Shown here: piece after piece, positions 44,408 to 52,702 of the stretch
Layout of the letters: every line of letters begins with the position of its first letter
How positions within the stretch are numbered: position 1 is the first letter of the stretch
From: Gemmataceae bacterium
Lineage (GTDB): Bacteria > Planctomycetota > Planctomycetia > Gemmatales > Gemmataceae
Assembly (NCBI GenBank): GCA_022842245.1
Contig: JALHPZ010000005.1
Location: forward strand, 154,979 to 218,978
Direction of reading: 5' to 3'
Length of the DNA stretch: 64,000 nucleotides
Notes under the pieces: generated by a model
The model's database searches: none
Seen by the model: the letters and a program-made list of their open reading frames with translations, nothing else
Told to the model about the DNA's origin: nothing
Position numbers and translations under genes: made by a program

Positions 44408-44927
44408 CGCCGCCGACCGGCTTCCGCCGCCAGCGCACCGCGATCGGCAGCGCGAACAGGTAGATCCCCGTCGCCCACAGGCCAAAGACGACGACGGCGA
44501 CGGGGAGGAAGACGTAGAGCTTCGCGGCGTCGTGGAACCACGACCCGTCGTGAAGCGCTTCGATCAGGTCGGAGCGGCGATATGCGGAATGCAGCACGTC
44601 GCCGGTCTTCAGGTCCACCTGGATTTCCCAGCGGGTCTTCGACGTCACCTTCGCGAGGCCGCGCGCGGGCTGGACGTCGATCCGGTCGATGTCGCCCCAG
44701 CCATCGATCCCCGCCTCGGCCCGGCTGCGCGCCGCCTCCAGGATCGCGTCGAACGAAATCGCCGGCGTCTTGCCCGCGCCCCGCTGCGTCGGGGGCTGCA
44801 CCCAGGGAATCTCCTTCTTCACCTGGAGGAGGATGCCCGTGGCGATGACGAGCAGAAACGGGAGCGCGACGGCGATCGCGCCCCAGCGGTGCGCCTTCCG
44901 CATCGCGACGCGCCAGTTGACGGCCAT
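44373..44927 (-). CDS. PepSY domain membrane protein
   Basis: A 184-residue protein with an N-terminal helix (AVALPFLLVIATGILLQVKK, residues 18-37), a periplasmic PepSY domain (about residues 55-125, VTSKTRWEIQVDLKTGDVLHSAYRRSD in part) and a C-terminal helix (LYVFLPVAVVVFGLWATGIY). The arrangement HRW near the first helix and WFHD before the second resembles PepSY-TM proteins linked to iron-siderophore reduction or transport. It is short for that family (two helices). Its stop lies inside the 3' end of the SMP-30 gene, giving a 35-base convergent overlap. Confidence 0.8.
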   Translation of the reverse strand: MAVNWRVAMRKAHRWGAIAVALPFLLVIATGILLQVKKEIPWVQPPTQRGAGKTPAISFDAILEAARSRAEAGIDGWGDIDRIDVQPARGLAKVTSKTRWEIQVDLKTGDVLHSAYRRSDLIEALHDGSWFHDAAKLYVFLPVAVVVFGLWATGIYLFALPIAVRWRRKPVGGVTAAPPPSRSA

Positions 44928-44966
44928 TCACGGACCCCGCGAAACGAGAAGCGGTCGGAAACGCGA

Positions 44967-45003
44967 AACGGGAGTCGTTTCCGGGATGGAAACGACTCCC
45001 GTT
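44967..45003 (-). terminator. Hairpin terminator after the second DUF1501 gene
   Basis: A perfect 16-bp stem (44967-44982 with 44988-45003) closes a five-base loop. It lies 26 bases past the stop of the minus-strand DUF1501 gene at 45029 and before the PepSY start region. The arms resemble the 34071-34100 hairpin (GGGAG followed by a CG and a T-run). Confidence 0.7.
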
Positions 45004-45028
45004 CATTATCGGTACGGAATCGCGGAAC

Positions 45029-46306
45029 TTAGAGCAGTTCCGTCACCAGTTCGCGGTCGTCGAGGATGTACATCGGCCGACCGGAGCCGTTCGGGAAGGT
45101 GATCGACGAATCGATGCCGACGGCCTTGTAGAGCGTGTTGAGGACGTGCGGCACCTTGTACGGCCGGTCCTTCGGGTATTCGCCGCGGGCCGAGGACGCC
45201 CCGATCGCCTGGCCCATCTTCAGGCCGCCGCCGGCGATCATCGCGCTCATCACCGGCGACCAGTGGTCGCGCCCGGCGTCGCTACTGTTGATCTTCGGCG
45301 TGCGGCCGAACTCGCCCCAGACCACGACGACGGTGTCTTCGAGCATCCCCCGTTCGTCGAGGTCGCGGATCATGTTCGCGAGGCCCCGATCGAGCATCGG
45401 CAGTTGCTTCTTGAGTTCCTTGAAGTTCGAGGTGTGCGTATCCCAGCCGCCGTAGCTGAGGGTGACGCAGCCGACGCCGGCTTCGATCAGGCGGCGCGCC
45501 GTGAGGAACTGCTCGACACCCTTGTAGCGGTCCTTCGAACGCGGGTCTTCGTGCTTGAGGTCGAGCGCCTTGCGGACGGTGCCGCTGGCGATCATGTCGA
45601 AGGCGCGCTGGGTGAAGCTGTCGAGGCCCTTCATGGTGCCGCTGGCGTCGATGTCGCGGCGGGCGGAGTCGAACTTGCCGAGGAGGCCCTTGCGGTCGTC
45701 CATTTTCTCAGTGGCGTGCTTCGCGCGGAGGTTTTCTCGGCCGGAGCCGTCCGGCGTGAACGGTCGGTGCGCCACGCCGAGGTAGCCGGGTTCGGTACCC
45801 ATGCTCATGCCGCGGAGCGAGACGAAGGCGGGGACGTCGTCGGTGCCGCTGCCGAGCTTCGACATGACGGAGCCGAACGACGGGTGGCCGACGGTGCGGT
45901 TGATCTGCTCCGGGTAGCCGGTCATCACGTAGCTGTCGCTGTGCTCGTCGGTGGCGACGACGGAGCGGACGACGGCGAGCTTGTCGAACATCTTCGCCTG
46001 CATCGGCATATGTTCGCTGATCTGGATGCCCGGCACGTTCGTTTGAATCGGCTTGAATTCACCCCGGAACTCAGCCGGCGCCTCGGGCTTGAGGTCGTAC
46101 ATGTCCATGTGGGACGGTCCGCCGGGCAGGTAGACCATGATGGCGGACTTCGGCGTCGCCAGGGATCGCGTCTGGGTCGGGGATGCGGCCTTCGCACGGA
46201 GTTGGTCGGCGAGCGTGAGTCCCGCGCCGAAAGCCCCGAGGGCGAGGAAGTTGCGGCGATCGAGGCCATCGCAGTGGCGCTGGCGGGAGCCGAGGAACGT
46301 GAACAT
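45029..46306 (-). CDS. DUF1501 domain-containing protein
   Basis: A 425-residue DUF1501 protein with a Tat leader (LDRRNFLALGAFGAGLTLAD, about residues 16-35). The family phrases are present: AIMVYLPGGPSHMDMYDLKP, LAVVRSVVATDEHSDSYVMT, SYGGWDTHTSNFKEL and VVVWGEFGRTPKI. I start at the ATG at 46306 since GGAGG lies ten bases before it; the longer in-frame start has no leader-like sequence. The gene faces the cytochrome/WD40-DUF1549/1553-SMP-30 block from the other strand, so the usual planctomycete partners are together but not in one operon. Confidence 0.92.
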   Translation of the reverse strand: MFTFLGSRQRHCDGLDRRNFLALGAFGAGLTLADQLRAKAASPTQTRSLATPKSAIMVYLPGGPSHMDMYDLKPEAPAEFRGEFKPIQTNVPGIQISEHMPMQAKMFDKLAVVRSVVATDEHSDSYVMTGYPEQINRTVGHPSFGSVMSKLGSGTDDVPAFVSLRGMSMGTEPGYLGVAHRPFTPDGSGRENLRAKHATEKMDDRKGLLGKFDSARRDIDASGTMKGLDSFTQRAFDMIASGTVRKALDLKHEDPRSKDRYKGVEQFLTARRLIEAGVGCVTLSYGGWDTHTSNFKELKKQLPMLDRGLANMIRDLDERGMLEDTVVVVWGEFGRTPKINSSDAGRDHWSPVMSAMIAGGGLKMGQAIGASSARGEYPKDRPYKVPHVLNTLYKAVGIDSSITFPNGSGRPMYILDDRELVTELL

Positions 46307-46511
46307 GTGGAGAGAACCTCCGAGGCGTGACCGCGCGGGGCGGCGTGTGGGGATGGACCGACAGAGTGAGACGCGGCAAGGGTGTGGATGGTTCCCAGCA
46401 TAGCCCGGCAGCCGGCGGGATGCAATGGAAATCAAACGGAGAGCACCGAGGTGGGGTGAGCATCACGAAAGTTGATAAAAGGTTGATAAAAGATTGGTTC
46501 CGTCCGCGTGT

Positions 46512-46738
46512 CTTCAGTCCGAAGGACTGGGAGTGCTTAGCCCAGGGCGAGCCGTCTTCGGCGACGCCCGGGGTGGTCCGTTGAAATTCATGGCAGTCCG
46601 AAGGACTGCGACAGATTCCCGAACAATGAGCGTTTTGTCTCAGCCCTTCGGGCTGACTGTTTCGTTTGGCTTAACCCAGGGCGACGTCGCAAAGCCTCCT
46701 CGTCCTGGGCTAAGCACTCCCAGTCCTTCGGACTGAAG
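46512..46738. repeat. 227-bp inverted-repeat element with hairpin-rich core
   Basis: Perfect 35-bp inverted arms (46512-46546 and 46704-46738) contain the motif CAGTCCGAAGGACTG and GTGCTTAGCCC. The core holds further small palindromes, GCAGTCCGAAGGACTGC (46593-46609) and CAGCCCTTCGGGCTG (46641-46655). It encodes nothing convincing itself, and the SMI1/KNR4 gene runs into it. It looks like a dispersed REP- or MITE-like repeat without a transposase. Confidence 0.75.
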
Positions 46739-47334
46739 AGGGCCGGCGGAGTCGACAAATGTCCCACCAACAAATTTGACGCACACCCCGTCGAGGCATT
46801 TGCCCGACGTTGTTCGGGATGAGTCCATGCAATCGTTTCTGTCGTGGTCATCGACTTTTCAGTCTCTCGAACGATTCGGATACCCGATTCAAGGTTCCGG
46901 TTTCGTGGTCCCACCAATAGACTGTCTCGGCGAAACGATCCGATTTTCAGTCTCTCGAACGATTCGGATACCCGATTCAAGGTTCCGGTTTCGTGGTCCC
47001 ACCAATAGACTGTCTCGGCGAAACGATCCGATTCTGGATCGGCTAGGAAGACGAGTTGATCGCCGCATCCGTTGCCGCCAATCGCCAGCGCATCGGCCGG
47101 AAAGTCGGGCCATGACGATGCCGAAGCCGTTTCCCGGATGATGTTGTTGCAGGTGCGTTTGAGCATCTTCCGATCGGAGTCGTCGAAGATCGGGTACAAG
47201 TTCCATTCGTCGGTACCCGTGGCGACTTTTCCCCCATTGGCAAGGCACATCTTGGCGACGTACCCCTGCGGTAGTTTTCGACCGAGTTTTTCCTCGGCTC
47301 GCTTCACGAATCGGATGTCGAGTGGAAACGGCAT
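46588..47334 (-). CDS. SMI1/KNR4-family protein altered by tandem duplication
   Basis: The first 130 residues (MPFPLDIRFVKRAEEKLGRK, LPQGYVAKMCLANGG, FPADALAIGGNGCGDQLVFL) look like a SMI1/KNR4 domain, the fold of many contact-dependent toxin immunity proteins. An exact 88-bp tandem duplication then shifts the frame. In the single-copy state the chain would read ERLKSR and stop, giving 132 residues. Now it continues through 118 unrelated residues: the second copy in another frame, then spacer, then the 46512-46738 repeat element (FSPKDWECLAQDEEALRR). Total 248 residues. The start at 47334 has GAGG eight bases upstream. No toxin gene is adjacent. Confidence 0.75.
   Translation of the reverse strand: MPFPLDIRFVKRAEEKLGRKLPQGYVAKMCLANGGKVATGTDEWNLYPIFDDSDRKMLKRTCNNIIRETASASSWPDFPADALAIGGNGCGDQLVFLADPESDRFAETVYWWDHETGTLNRVSESFERLKIGSFRRDSLLVGPRNRNLESGIRIVRETEKSMTTTETIAWTHPEQRRANASTGCASNLLVGHLSTPPALFSPKDWECLAQDEEALRRRPGLSQTKQSARRAETKRSLFGNLSQSFGLP
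46856..47031. repeat. Exact 88-bp tandem duplication inside the SMI1/KNR4 gene
   Basis: Unit one is 46856-46943 and unit two 46944-47031, identical over 88 bases. Because 88 is not a multiple of three, the duplication changes the reading frame of the gene and removes its natural stop. The exact identity suggests a recent event. Confidence 0.9.
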
Positions 47335-47378
47335 TACTGATTCCTCACAAAGGCTGGCACCTTGGTCCAATCACCGGA

Positions 47379-48713
47379 TTATTTGTCGACTCTCCGATCC
47401 TCCACCTCCCGCGCGAAGCCCTTGATCGAGTTCCCCTCCAGCGCGATCGCGCTCGCCTTCGCGCCGATGCGGATGCCGACGCGTTTCGCGGTGCCGCGGG
47501 ATTCCTTCAGGATGTTGTTGCGAAATACGAGGTTCGCCGTCGTGCCCTGCACGTCGATGGCGGCGGCGGATTCGTCGCCGGTGTCCTCGATGGTGTTGCC
47601 GACGACTTCGTTCCGGTCGCCGGTGAAGCCTTGGCCGCGCTCGGGGCGGAAGAGGATGCCTTGCTGGCCGCTGCGGCGGACGAAGTTGTCGCGGATGACG
47701 TTGTCGGTGTCGCGGTGGCCGACGGAGATGCCGGCGGTCTTCGTGTCGTCGATGGTGTTCTTCTCGGCAAGGCCGAACTTGACGCCCCAGCAGAAGAAGA
47801 GACCGATGTGATTCCGTTCGAGTTTGTTCTCGCGGATGATCGGCCGTTGCGAACCGGAGCCGGGGTGCAGGCCGAGGCCGGTGTGGTCGTGGCTGTGGCA
47901 GTTCTCGACGAGCACATCGTGGCAGATCTGCCAACTGATGCCGTCGCCGCGGTAGTTGCGGGCCGTCACGGATCGGATCGTGAAGTCGGCGCAGTCCTGG
48001 AGGAAGATGCAGCCGGCGTAGTTGCCGTCGAGTTCGAGGTTGTTGGCCTTGTTGCCGTCGAGGGCGAGGTTTTCGATGGTCACATTCGAGACGAACTCGC
48101 CGGAGAAGAGCGGGAAGAGCGTGGCGGCGGTAGGCGTGCCGGCGGACCAGAGGTTCTCGCGGAGTCCTTTGTCGAGTTTGAAGCGGTTACCGGAGCGGGC
48201 GACGAGCGTACGCTTGATGACGGTCGCGCCGCCGTGGTGTGGGTTCTTGGCGCGGAGGCAGACGCCGTCGCCGACGCGGAAGCCGGCGGCGTCGGCGAGC
48301 GTGATCTCGCGATCGTACCAGTCGGAATCGGCCGCGAGCTTGGACGATACCGACGGCTCCTTGATGAGGATCGTGTCGGCCCCGGCACCGACGATGCGGA
48401 TGTTCGACGACAGGTAGACGGCATTCCGCAGCTTGAAGGTGCCGGGAAGCAGCTTCACGGTCCCGCCGCCGGCGCGGGCCACGGCGTCGACGGCCGCCTG
48501 GATCACCTTTTCGTCACGCCCGGCGAGGTCGCCCTTGTCGTTGCCGACGGTGATCGTGAGTGATTCGTCCCACTTCGGCTCGTGTCGCCGGTCGCCATCA
48601 GTGGCGCGCGGATTCGTGACCACCGGCGATTTCGCCTCCGTTGAAGAAGTATTTGCAGCGACTCCCGCGATGGCGGCGGCTCCCAGGAAAGTGCGACGGT
48701 CGGGTTGCGGCAT
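47379..48713 (-). CDS. Exported right-handed parallel beta-helix protein
   Basis: A 444-residue protein with a Tat-type leader (PDRRTFLGAAAIAGVAANTS). Repeating short units with N and G turns fill residues about 75-430, for example VTIENLALDGNKANNLELDG, DFTIRSVTARNYRGDGIS, PIIRENKLERNHIGLFFCWG and VIRDNFVRRSGQQGILF, as expected for a pectate-lyase-like beta-helix. GGGTVKLLPGTFKLRNAVYL near residue 87 is the typical first rung. Such proteins bind or cleave polysaccharides; no catalytic residues can be assigned. It is divergent from the ceramidase-like gene. Confidence 0.88.
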   Translation of the reverse strand: MPQPDRRTFLGAAAIAGVAANTSSTEAKSPVVTNPRATDGDRRHEPKWDESLTITVGNDKGDLAGRDEKVIQAAVDAVARAGGGTVKLLPGTFKLRNAVYLSSNIRIVGAGADTILIKEPSVSSKLAADSDWYDREITLADAAGFRVGDGVCLRAKNPHHGGATVIKRTLVARSGNRFKLDKGLRENLWSAGTPTAATLFPLFSGEFVSNVTIENLALDGNKANNLELDGNYAGCIFLQDCADFTIRSVTARNYRGDGISWQICHDVLVENCHSHDHTGLGLHPGSGSQRPIIRENKLERNHIGLFFCWGVKFGLAEKNTIDDTKTAGISVGHRDTDNVIRDNFVRRSGQQGILFRPERGQGFTGDRNEVVGNTIEDTGDESAAAIDVQGTTANLVFRNNILKESRGTAKRVGIRIGAKASAIALEGNSIKGFAREVEDRRVDK

Positions 48714-48803
48714 GGTAGGCTCGTTAGGAAGAACCGAATGGATTCGACGTCGGTCTCAGTGTAAACTCGTCGTTCCCGCCCCGCCACTTCGGAGTTCTGC
48801 GAT

Positions 48804-50162
48804 ATGCTCACCCGCCGCGAAGCCCTCGCCGTCGCTGCCGCGACTCTTCCACTCGTCGCCGGCGCGGCCGAACCGGAGTTGAAGCTCGCCACGTTCGAAG
48901 TGGAAGTGACGCCGCCGATCGGGCACCCGTGCATGGGCGGCGGCATCGCGCCGGTGAAGGAGATCATAGATCCCCTCTACGCTCACGGGTTGATCTTCCT
49001 CGGCGCCGGGCAGCCGCTCGCTATCGTTTGCGTCGACTGGTGCGAGATCCGCAACGGGGCCTACGACCTCTGGCGCGAGAGCATTGCCAAGGCGATCGGC
49101 ACGATGCGGGAGCGCGTGCTCGTGAACGCGAATCACCAGCACGATGCACCCATCGCGGACGTGGAAGCCCAGAAACTGCTGGAGGAGCAGAAGTCCGGCG
49201 CGGCGATTTGCGATCTCGCGTTCCTCGACAAGGCCGTGACGCGCGTGGCGAAGGCGGCGAAGGATGCGCTCGCGACTGCGCAGCCGCTCACGCACGTCGG
49301 CATCGGGCAGGCCAAGGTCGAGAAGGTCGCGTCCAATCGGCGTTACCTGAGCGACGGGAAGCCGTTCTACAACCGGATGAGCGCGACGCGGGACGAGACG
49401 ATCCGCGCCGCCGAGGAAGGGACCATCGACCCGTACCTGAAGGCGCTCTCGTTCTGGAATGGCGACAAGGCGCTTGCGGTGCTGCATTCCTATTCGACGC
49501 ACCCGATGAGCTATTACGGCCGCGGCGGCGCGACGGCGGACTTCGTCGGCATGGCCCGCCGGCATCGCCAGGCGGCGCTGCCGGGCACGCGGATGCTCTA
49601 CGCCTCCGGTTGCAGCGGAAACACGACGGCCGGCAAGTACAACAACGGCGCGACCGAGAACCGCGCCGTCCTCGCCGGCCGGATGCACGAGGGGATGAAG
49701 GCAGCCTGGGAAGCGACGAAGAAGCATCCGATCCAACTGTCCTTCCGTTCGGCTCCGATGGCACTCGAGCCGCGGAAGTCGAAAGGCTTCTCGACCGACG
49801 AACTGATGGCACGATTGAAGACGGGCCCGCGACCGTTCGACAAGTGCCTCGCGGCGCTCGGATTGAGCTGGAAGCGGCGCTGCGAGGCCGGGCAGCCGGT
49901 CGACGTGCCGCTACTCGACTTCGGCGTCGCCCAGTACCTGTTGATGCCGGCCGAGTCGTACGTCGAGTTCCAATTGGCCGCGCAGGAACTGCGGCCCGAC
50001 TCGTTTGTGGTGGTCGCCGGCTACGGCGAGTGCGGCCCCGGCTACATTCCCATCGAGCGGGCTTGGAAGGAGAACGATGGCAACCTCAGCGACTGGTGCT
50101 GGGTGGCCGAAGGCAGCGAAGCCAGGATGCGCGCCGCCATGGCCAAAGTCCTGAAATCGTAG
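48804..50162 (+). CDS. Exported ceramidase-like protein
   Basis: A 452-residue protein with leader LTRREALAVAAATLPLVAG, probably Tat. The N-terminal part resembles the neutral/alkaline ceramidase catalytic domain: EVEVTPPIGHPCMGGGI, a VNANHQHDAP phrase that would hold metal ligands, and LHSYSTHPMSYYGRGG. The second half is less conserved (FVVVAGYGECGPGYIPIE). Planctomycetes have many of these and hydrolysis of an amide or lipid is not proven. GGAG lies nine bases before the ATG. The gene converges on an MFS transporter with 31 bases between stops. Confidence 0.72.
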   Translation: MLTRREALAVAAATLPLVAGAAEPELKLATFEVEVTPPIGHPCMGGGIAPVKEIIDPLYAHGLIFLGAGQPLAIVCVDWCEIRNGAYDLWRESIAKAIGTMRERVLVNANHQHDAPIADVEAQKLLEEQKSGAAICDLAFLDKAVTRVAKAAKDALATAQPLTHVGIGQAKVEKVASNRRYLSDGKPFYNRMSATRDETIRAAEEGTIDPYLKALSFWNGDKALAVLHSYSTHPMSYYGRGGATADFVGMARRHRQAALPGTRMLYASGCSGNTTAGKYNNGATENRAVLAGRMHEGMKAAWEATKKHPIQLSFRSAPMALEPRKSKGFSTDELMARLKTGPRPFDKCLAALGLSWKRRCEAGQPVDVPLLDFGVAQYLLMPAESYVEFQLAAQELRPDSFVVVAGYGECGPGYIPIERAWKENDGNLSDWCWVAEGSEARMRAAMAKVLKS

Positions 50163-50193
50163 ACCGTGTTCGGCGTGCTTCGTCCCGAACAAA

Positions 50194-51672
50194 CTACTCC
50201 GGCAACGGCTTCCCTTTCGTCTCCGGCGAGATCGCGATCAGGACCAGACCGAACAGGTAGACGCCGGCGACGATCGCGCACGCCTTGCCGTAGTCGTTGT
50301 CGAATTGCGCGAGCAGGTTGCCCATCTGCAGGTTACCGACCGCCGCGATGATCCGGCCGAAGTTGAAGCCGAATCCCTGCCCCGTCGCCCGCATCGCGGT
50401 CGGGAAGAGTTCCGGGAGATAGAGTGGTAGCCAGCCGTAGAACGACGCGGTGATGAGGCCCATGACGCCGGCGGACAGGATGTACGTCGTGTTGTAGGCG
50501 GTATTCAGCTGGTAGAAGCCCACGATGGTGATGAGCGATGCGATGCAAAGGAAGGCGTACACCGGTCGGCGGCCGAACTTCTCGCACACGACGGCGCCGA
50601 CGAGGCAGCCGATCGCCGCACCGATCGAGGATGCGATCTGCATGAGCGGGCGGGCTTCCGGCACCGTGCCGCCGGGCAGTTTGTCGACCCATTGATACAT
50701 CCACATCACGCCGGACCAGGTCGCGAGCAGCGGCACGCCGGAAAGCCCCGCCGCCAGCAGCATGTTACGGCGCGTCGTCCGCTTCAGTTCCGGGGACAGG
50801 TTCGAGCGGGCGAGGTAACGACTCGCCGGGAGGAGATACCCCCACGTAATGATGCCCAGAGCGAGAATGGAACCCAGTACGCGCCAAACGAGTTCGATTC
50901 CCTGCACGGCCCACAGCGCGATCAAGCCGCTCGCCGCGATCGCACCGATGAGTACGCCGATCAGGTCTTTCTCGGACCAATTTGAGACCGATCCGGTTTC
51001 CTGTTCGCGTTTCCATTTTTCGGATTCAGGAACGAAGAGGCGGATTAGGAGCGTGAGCAGGGCCGGGAAGGCGCCGATGAGCATGAGGAGGCGCCAGTTG
51101 CCGTTGGCGGTAAGTGCGGTGGCCCAGTTCTCCGGCAGGCCGAGGCTGACGAGCGTGGCCGGGAGCTGGCTCCCGTAGAGGATGAGTCCGTAAGCGATGG
51201 AGCCGACGAGGGTGTAGCCGAGGTTGCCGAAGGCGCCGATCCAGCCGGCGAGCCAGCCACGGGAGGTGTTGGGCCAGACTTCCATGACGAGGGCGACGCC
51301 GAGCGCCCATTCGCCACCCATTCCGAGCGCGCCGGCGAAACGGAGGACGGCGAGGTGCCAGGCTTCCTGCGAGGCAGCGCTGAGTCCGCTACAGATGGAA
51401 TACAAGAGCACGCTGACGGTCATCGCGCGGACGCGGCCGATCTTGTCGCCGAGCCAGCCGAAAAGGACGCCGCCCGTAGCCGCGCCGACCAGGAACCCCG
51501 CGATGATGACGCCATACCAGGTGGCGACGCGGCCTTCGCCGACGGCGGTGCCAAGCAGTTCGGCGAGCGCCGGCCGCGCGACGAGGGGAAAGAGTCCCAT
51601 TTCCATTCCGTCGAACATCCACCCTAGCAGGGCGGCGACGAGGGCGAGGTTGCGGCCGCGTTGCGGATTCAT
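50194..51672 (-). CDS. MFS transporter, metabolite:H+ symporter type
   Basis: A 492-residue, 12-helix major facilitator. The loop 2-3 signature is GWLGDKIGRVRAMT, followed by the motif RFAGALGMGGEWALG seen in the aromatic-acid/sialate symporter group, with a family-typical SRGWLAGWIG in helix 5. It likely imports an organic acid or sugar acid with protons. I use the ATG at 51672 because GGAG lies five bases upstream; an in-frame ATG at 51771 would read through the repeat at 51694-51754. The substrate is unknown; the convergent ceramidase-like gene may be unrelated. Confidence 0.88.
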   Translation of the reverse strand: MNPQRGRNLALVAALLGWMFDGMEMGLFPLVARPALAELLGTAVGEGRVATWYGVIIAGFLVGAATGGVLFGWLGDKIGRVRAMTVSVLLYSICSGLSAASQEAWHLAVLRFAGALGMGGEWALGVALVMEVWPNTSRGWLAGWIGAFGNLGYTLVGSIAYGLILYGSQLPATLVSLGLPENWATALTANGNWRLLMLIGAFPALLTLLIRLFVPESEKWKREQETGSVSNWSEKDLIGVLIGAIAASGLIALWAVQGIELVWRVLGSILALGIITWGYLLPASRYLARSNLSPELKRTTRRNMLLAAGLSGVPLLATWSGVMWMYQWVDKLPGGTVPEARPLMQIASSIGAAIGCLVGAVVCEKFGRRPVYAFLCIASLITIVGFYQLNTAYNTTYILSAGVMGLITASFYGWLPLYLPELFPTAMRATGQGFGFNFGRIIAAVGNLQMGNLLAQFDNDYGKACAIVAGVYLFGLVLIAISPETKGKPLPE

Positions 51673-51693
51673 CAGTGCTCCAAATAAATAGCG

Positions 51694-51754
51694 CGACGCG
51701 AAGTCTTCGGAGCGATGCGCGGCTTTCGCTCTCCGCTCCGAAGACTTCGCGTCG
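51694..51754. repeat. 21-bp inverted repeat, possible terminator
   Basis: Perfect 21-bp arms (51694-51714 and 51734-51754) flank a 19-base loop between two minus-strand genes. It can form the 3' hairpin of the AIM24-type gene ending at 51768. The core GCGAAGTCTTCGGAGC is also in the pseudouridine synthase linker, so it is part of a dispersed repeat family. Confidence 0.75.
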
Positions 51755-51767
51755 TGGCTCAACGGAA

Positions 51768-52559
51768 TCAATCACCCCCGAACAATCGGCCGATCCCGCC
51801 CAAAACCGACCCTTCGCCAGTCGCGGCGCCGCCGACGGACGGGGCGTTCGCGATGATCCGGTCGCACAGCCGCGAGAACGGCAGTGTCTGGATCCAGATG
51901 CGCCCCGGCCCCTCGCACGTCGCGAGGAACAGGCCTTCGCCCCCGAAGAACATCGACTTCAAGCTGCCGGCGCGTTCGATGTCGTATTCGACCGTCTCCT
52001 CCATCGCTACGAGGCAGCCGGTATCGAGTTTGAGGATTTCGCCATCGCGGAGATCTCGCTCAATGATGGAGCCACCGGCATGGAGGAACGCCATGCCGTC
52101 GCCTTCGAGCTTCTGGAGGATGAAGCCTTCGCCGCCAAAGAGGCCGGCACCGAGCTTCTTCTGGAAGGCGATCCCGACTTCCGTGCCGAACGCGGCACAG
52201 AGAAACGCTCCCTTCTCGCACAGGATGTATTCGTCGTGCTCGCGCAGGTCGAGCGGAATGATCCGGCCCGGATACGGCGCGGCGAATGCGACTTTCCGCC
52301 GGCCCTTCGCCTCGTTCGTGAAATGCGTCATGAACAGCGATTCGCCGGTGAGCACGCGCTTGCCCACGGCGCCGAGTTTGCTGAAGAAGCCCTGCTTCGG
52401 TTTCGAACCATCGCCCATCTTGGCTTCGAAGTGGATGCCGTCTTCCATGTAGTTCATCACGCCGGCTTCGGCAATCACCGTCTCGTCCGGGTCGAGCGTG
52501 ATTTCGACGACTTGGATATCGTCGCCGAGGACTTCGTATTCGATCTCGTCGCAGCGCAT
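51768..52559 (-). CDS. TIGR00266/AIM24 family protein
   Basis: A 263-residue soluble protein of the AIM24/TIGR00266 family, a double-stranded beta-fold found in bacteria and mitochondria. Typical phrases are [20 protein letters not shown] near the start, [33 protein letters not shown] and [25 protein letters not shown]. Its molecular job is not known. The start at 52559 gives the normal length. It is divergent from the PVC-heme gene with about 143 bases between. Confidence 0.92.
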   Translation of the reverse strand: MRCDEIEYEVLGDDIQVVEITLDPDETVIAEAGVMNYMEDGIHFEAKMGDGSKPKQGFFSKLGAVGKRVLTGESLFMTHFTNEAKGRRKVAFAAPYPGRIIPLDLREHDEYILCEKGAFLCAAFGTEVGIAFQKKLGAGLFGGEGFILQKLEGDGMAFLHAGGSIIERDLRDGEILKLDTGCLVAMEETVEYDIERAGSLKSMFFGGEGLFLATCEGPGRIWIQTLPFSRLCDRIIANAPSVGGAATGEGSVLGGIGRLFGGD

Positions 52560-52702
52560 GGGCCGACTCCGGATGAACGGGAAGCGATGGCGTGTATTGT
52601 GGTCGGGGGAGTGTCCGCGGTCAACGACGGAACCGACCCTTGCGGAAGGATGCGGTCAGGCCGTATCCTTGTAATCATCCCACCCGCCGATGGACTCCTC
52701 CC

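Noticed and set aside
46588-46760. A small separate gene in the repeat element next to SMI1/KNR4
   Set aside because: The open frame is only the C-terminal read-through of the altered SMI1 gene into repeat DNA.
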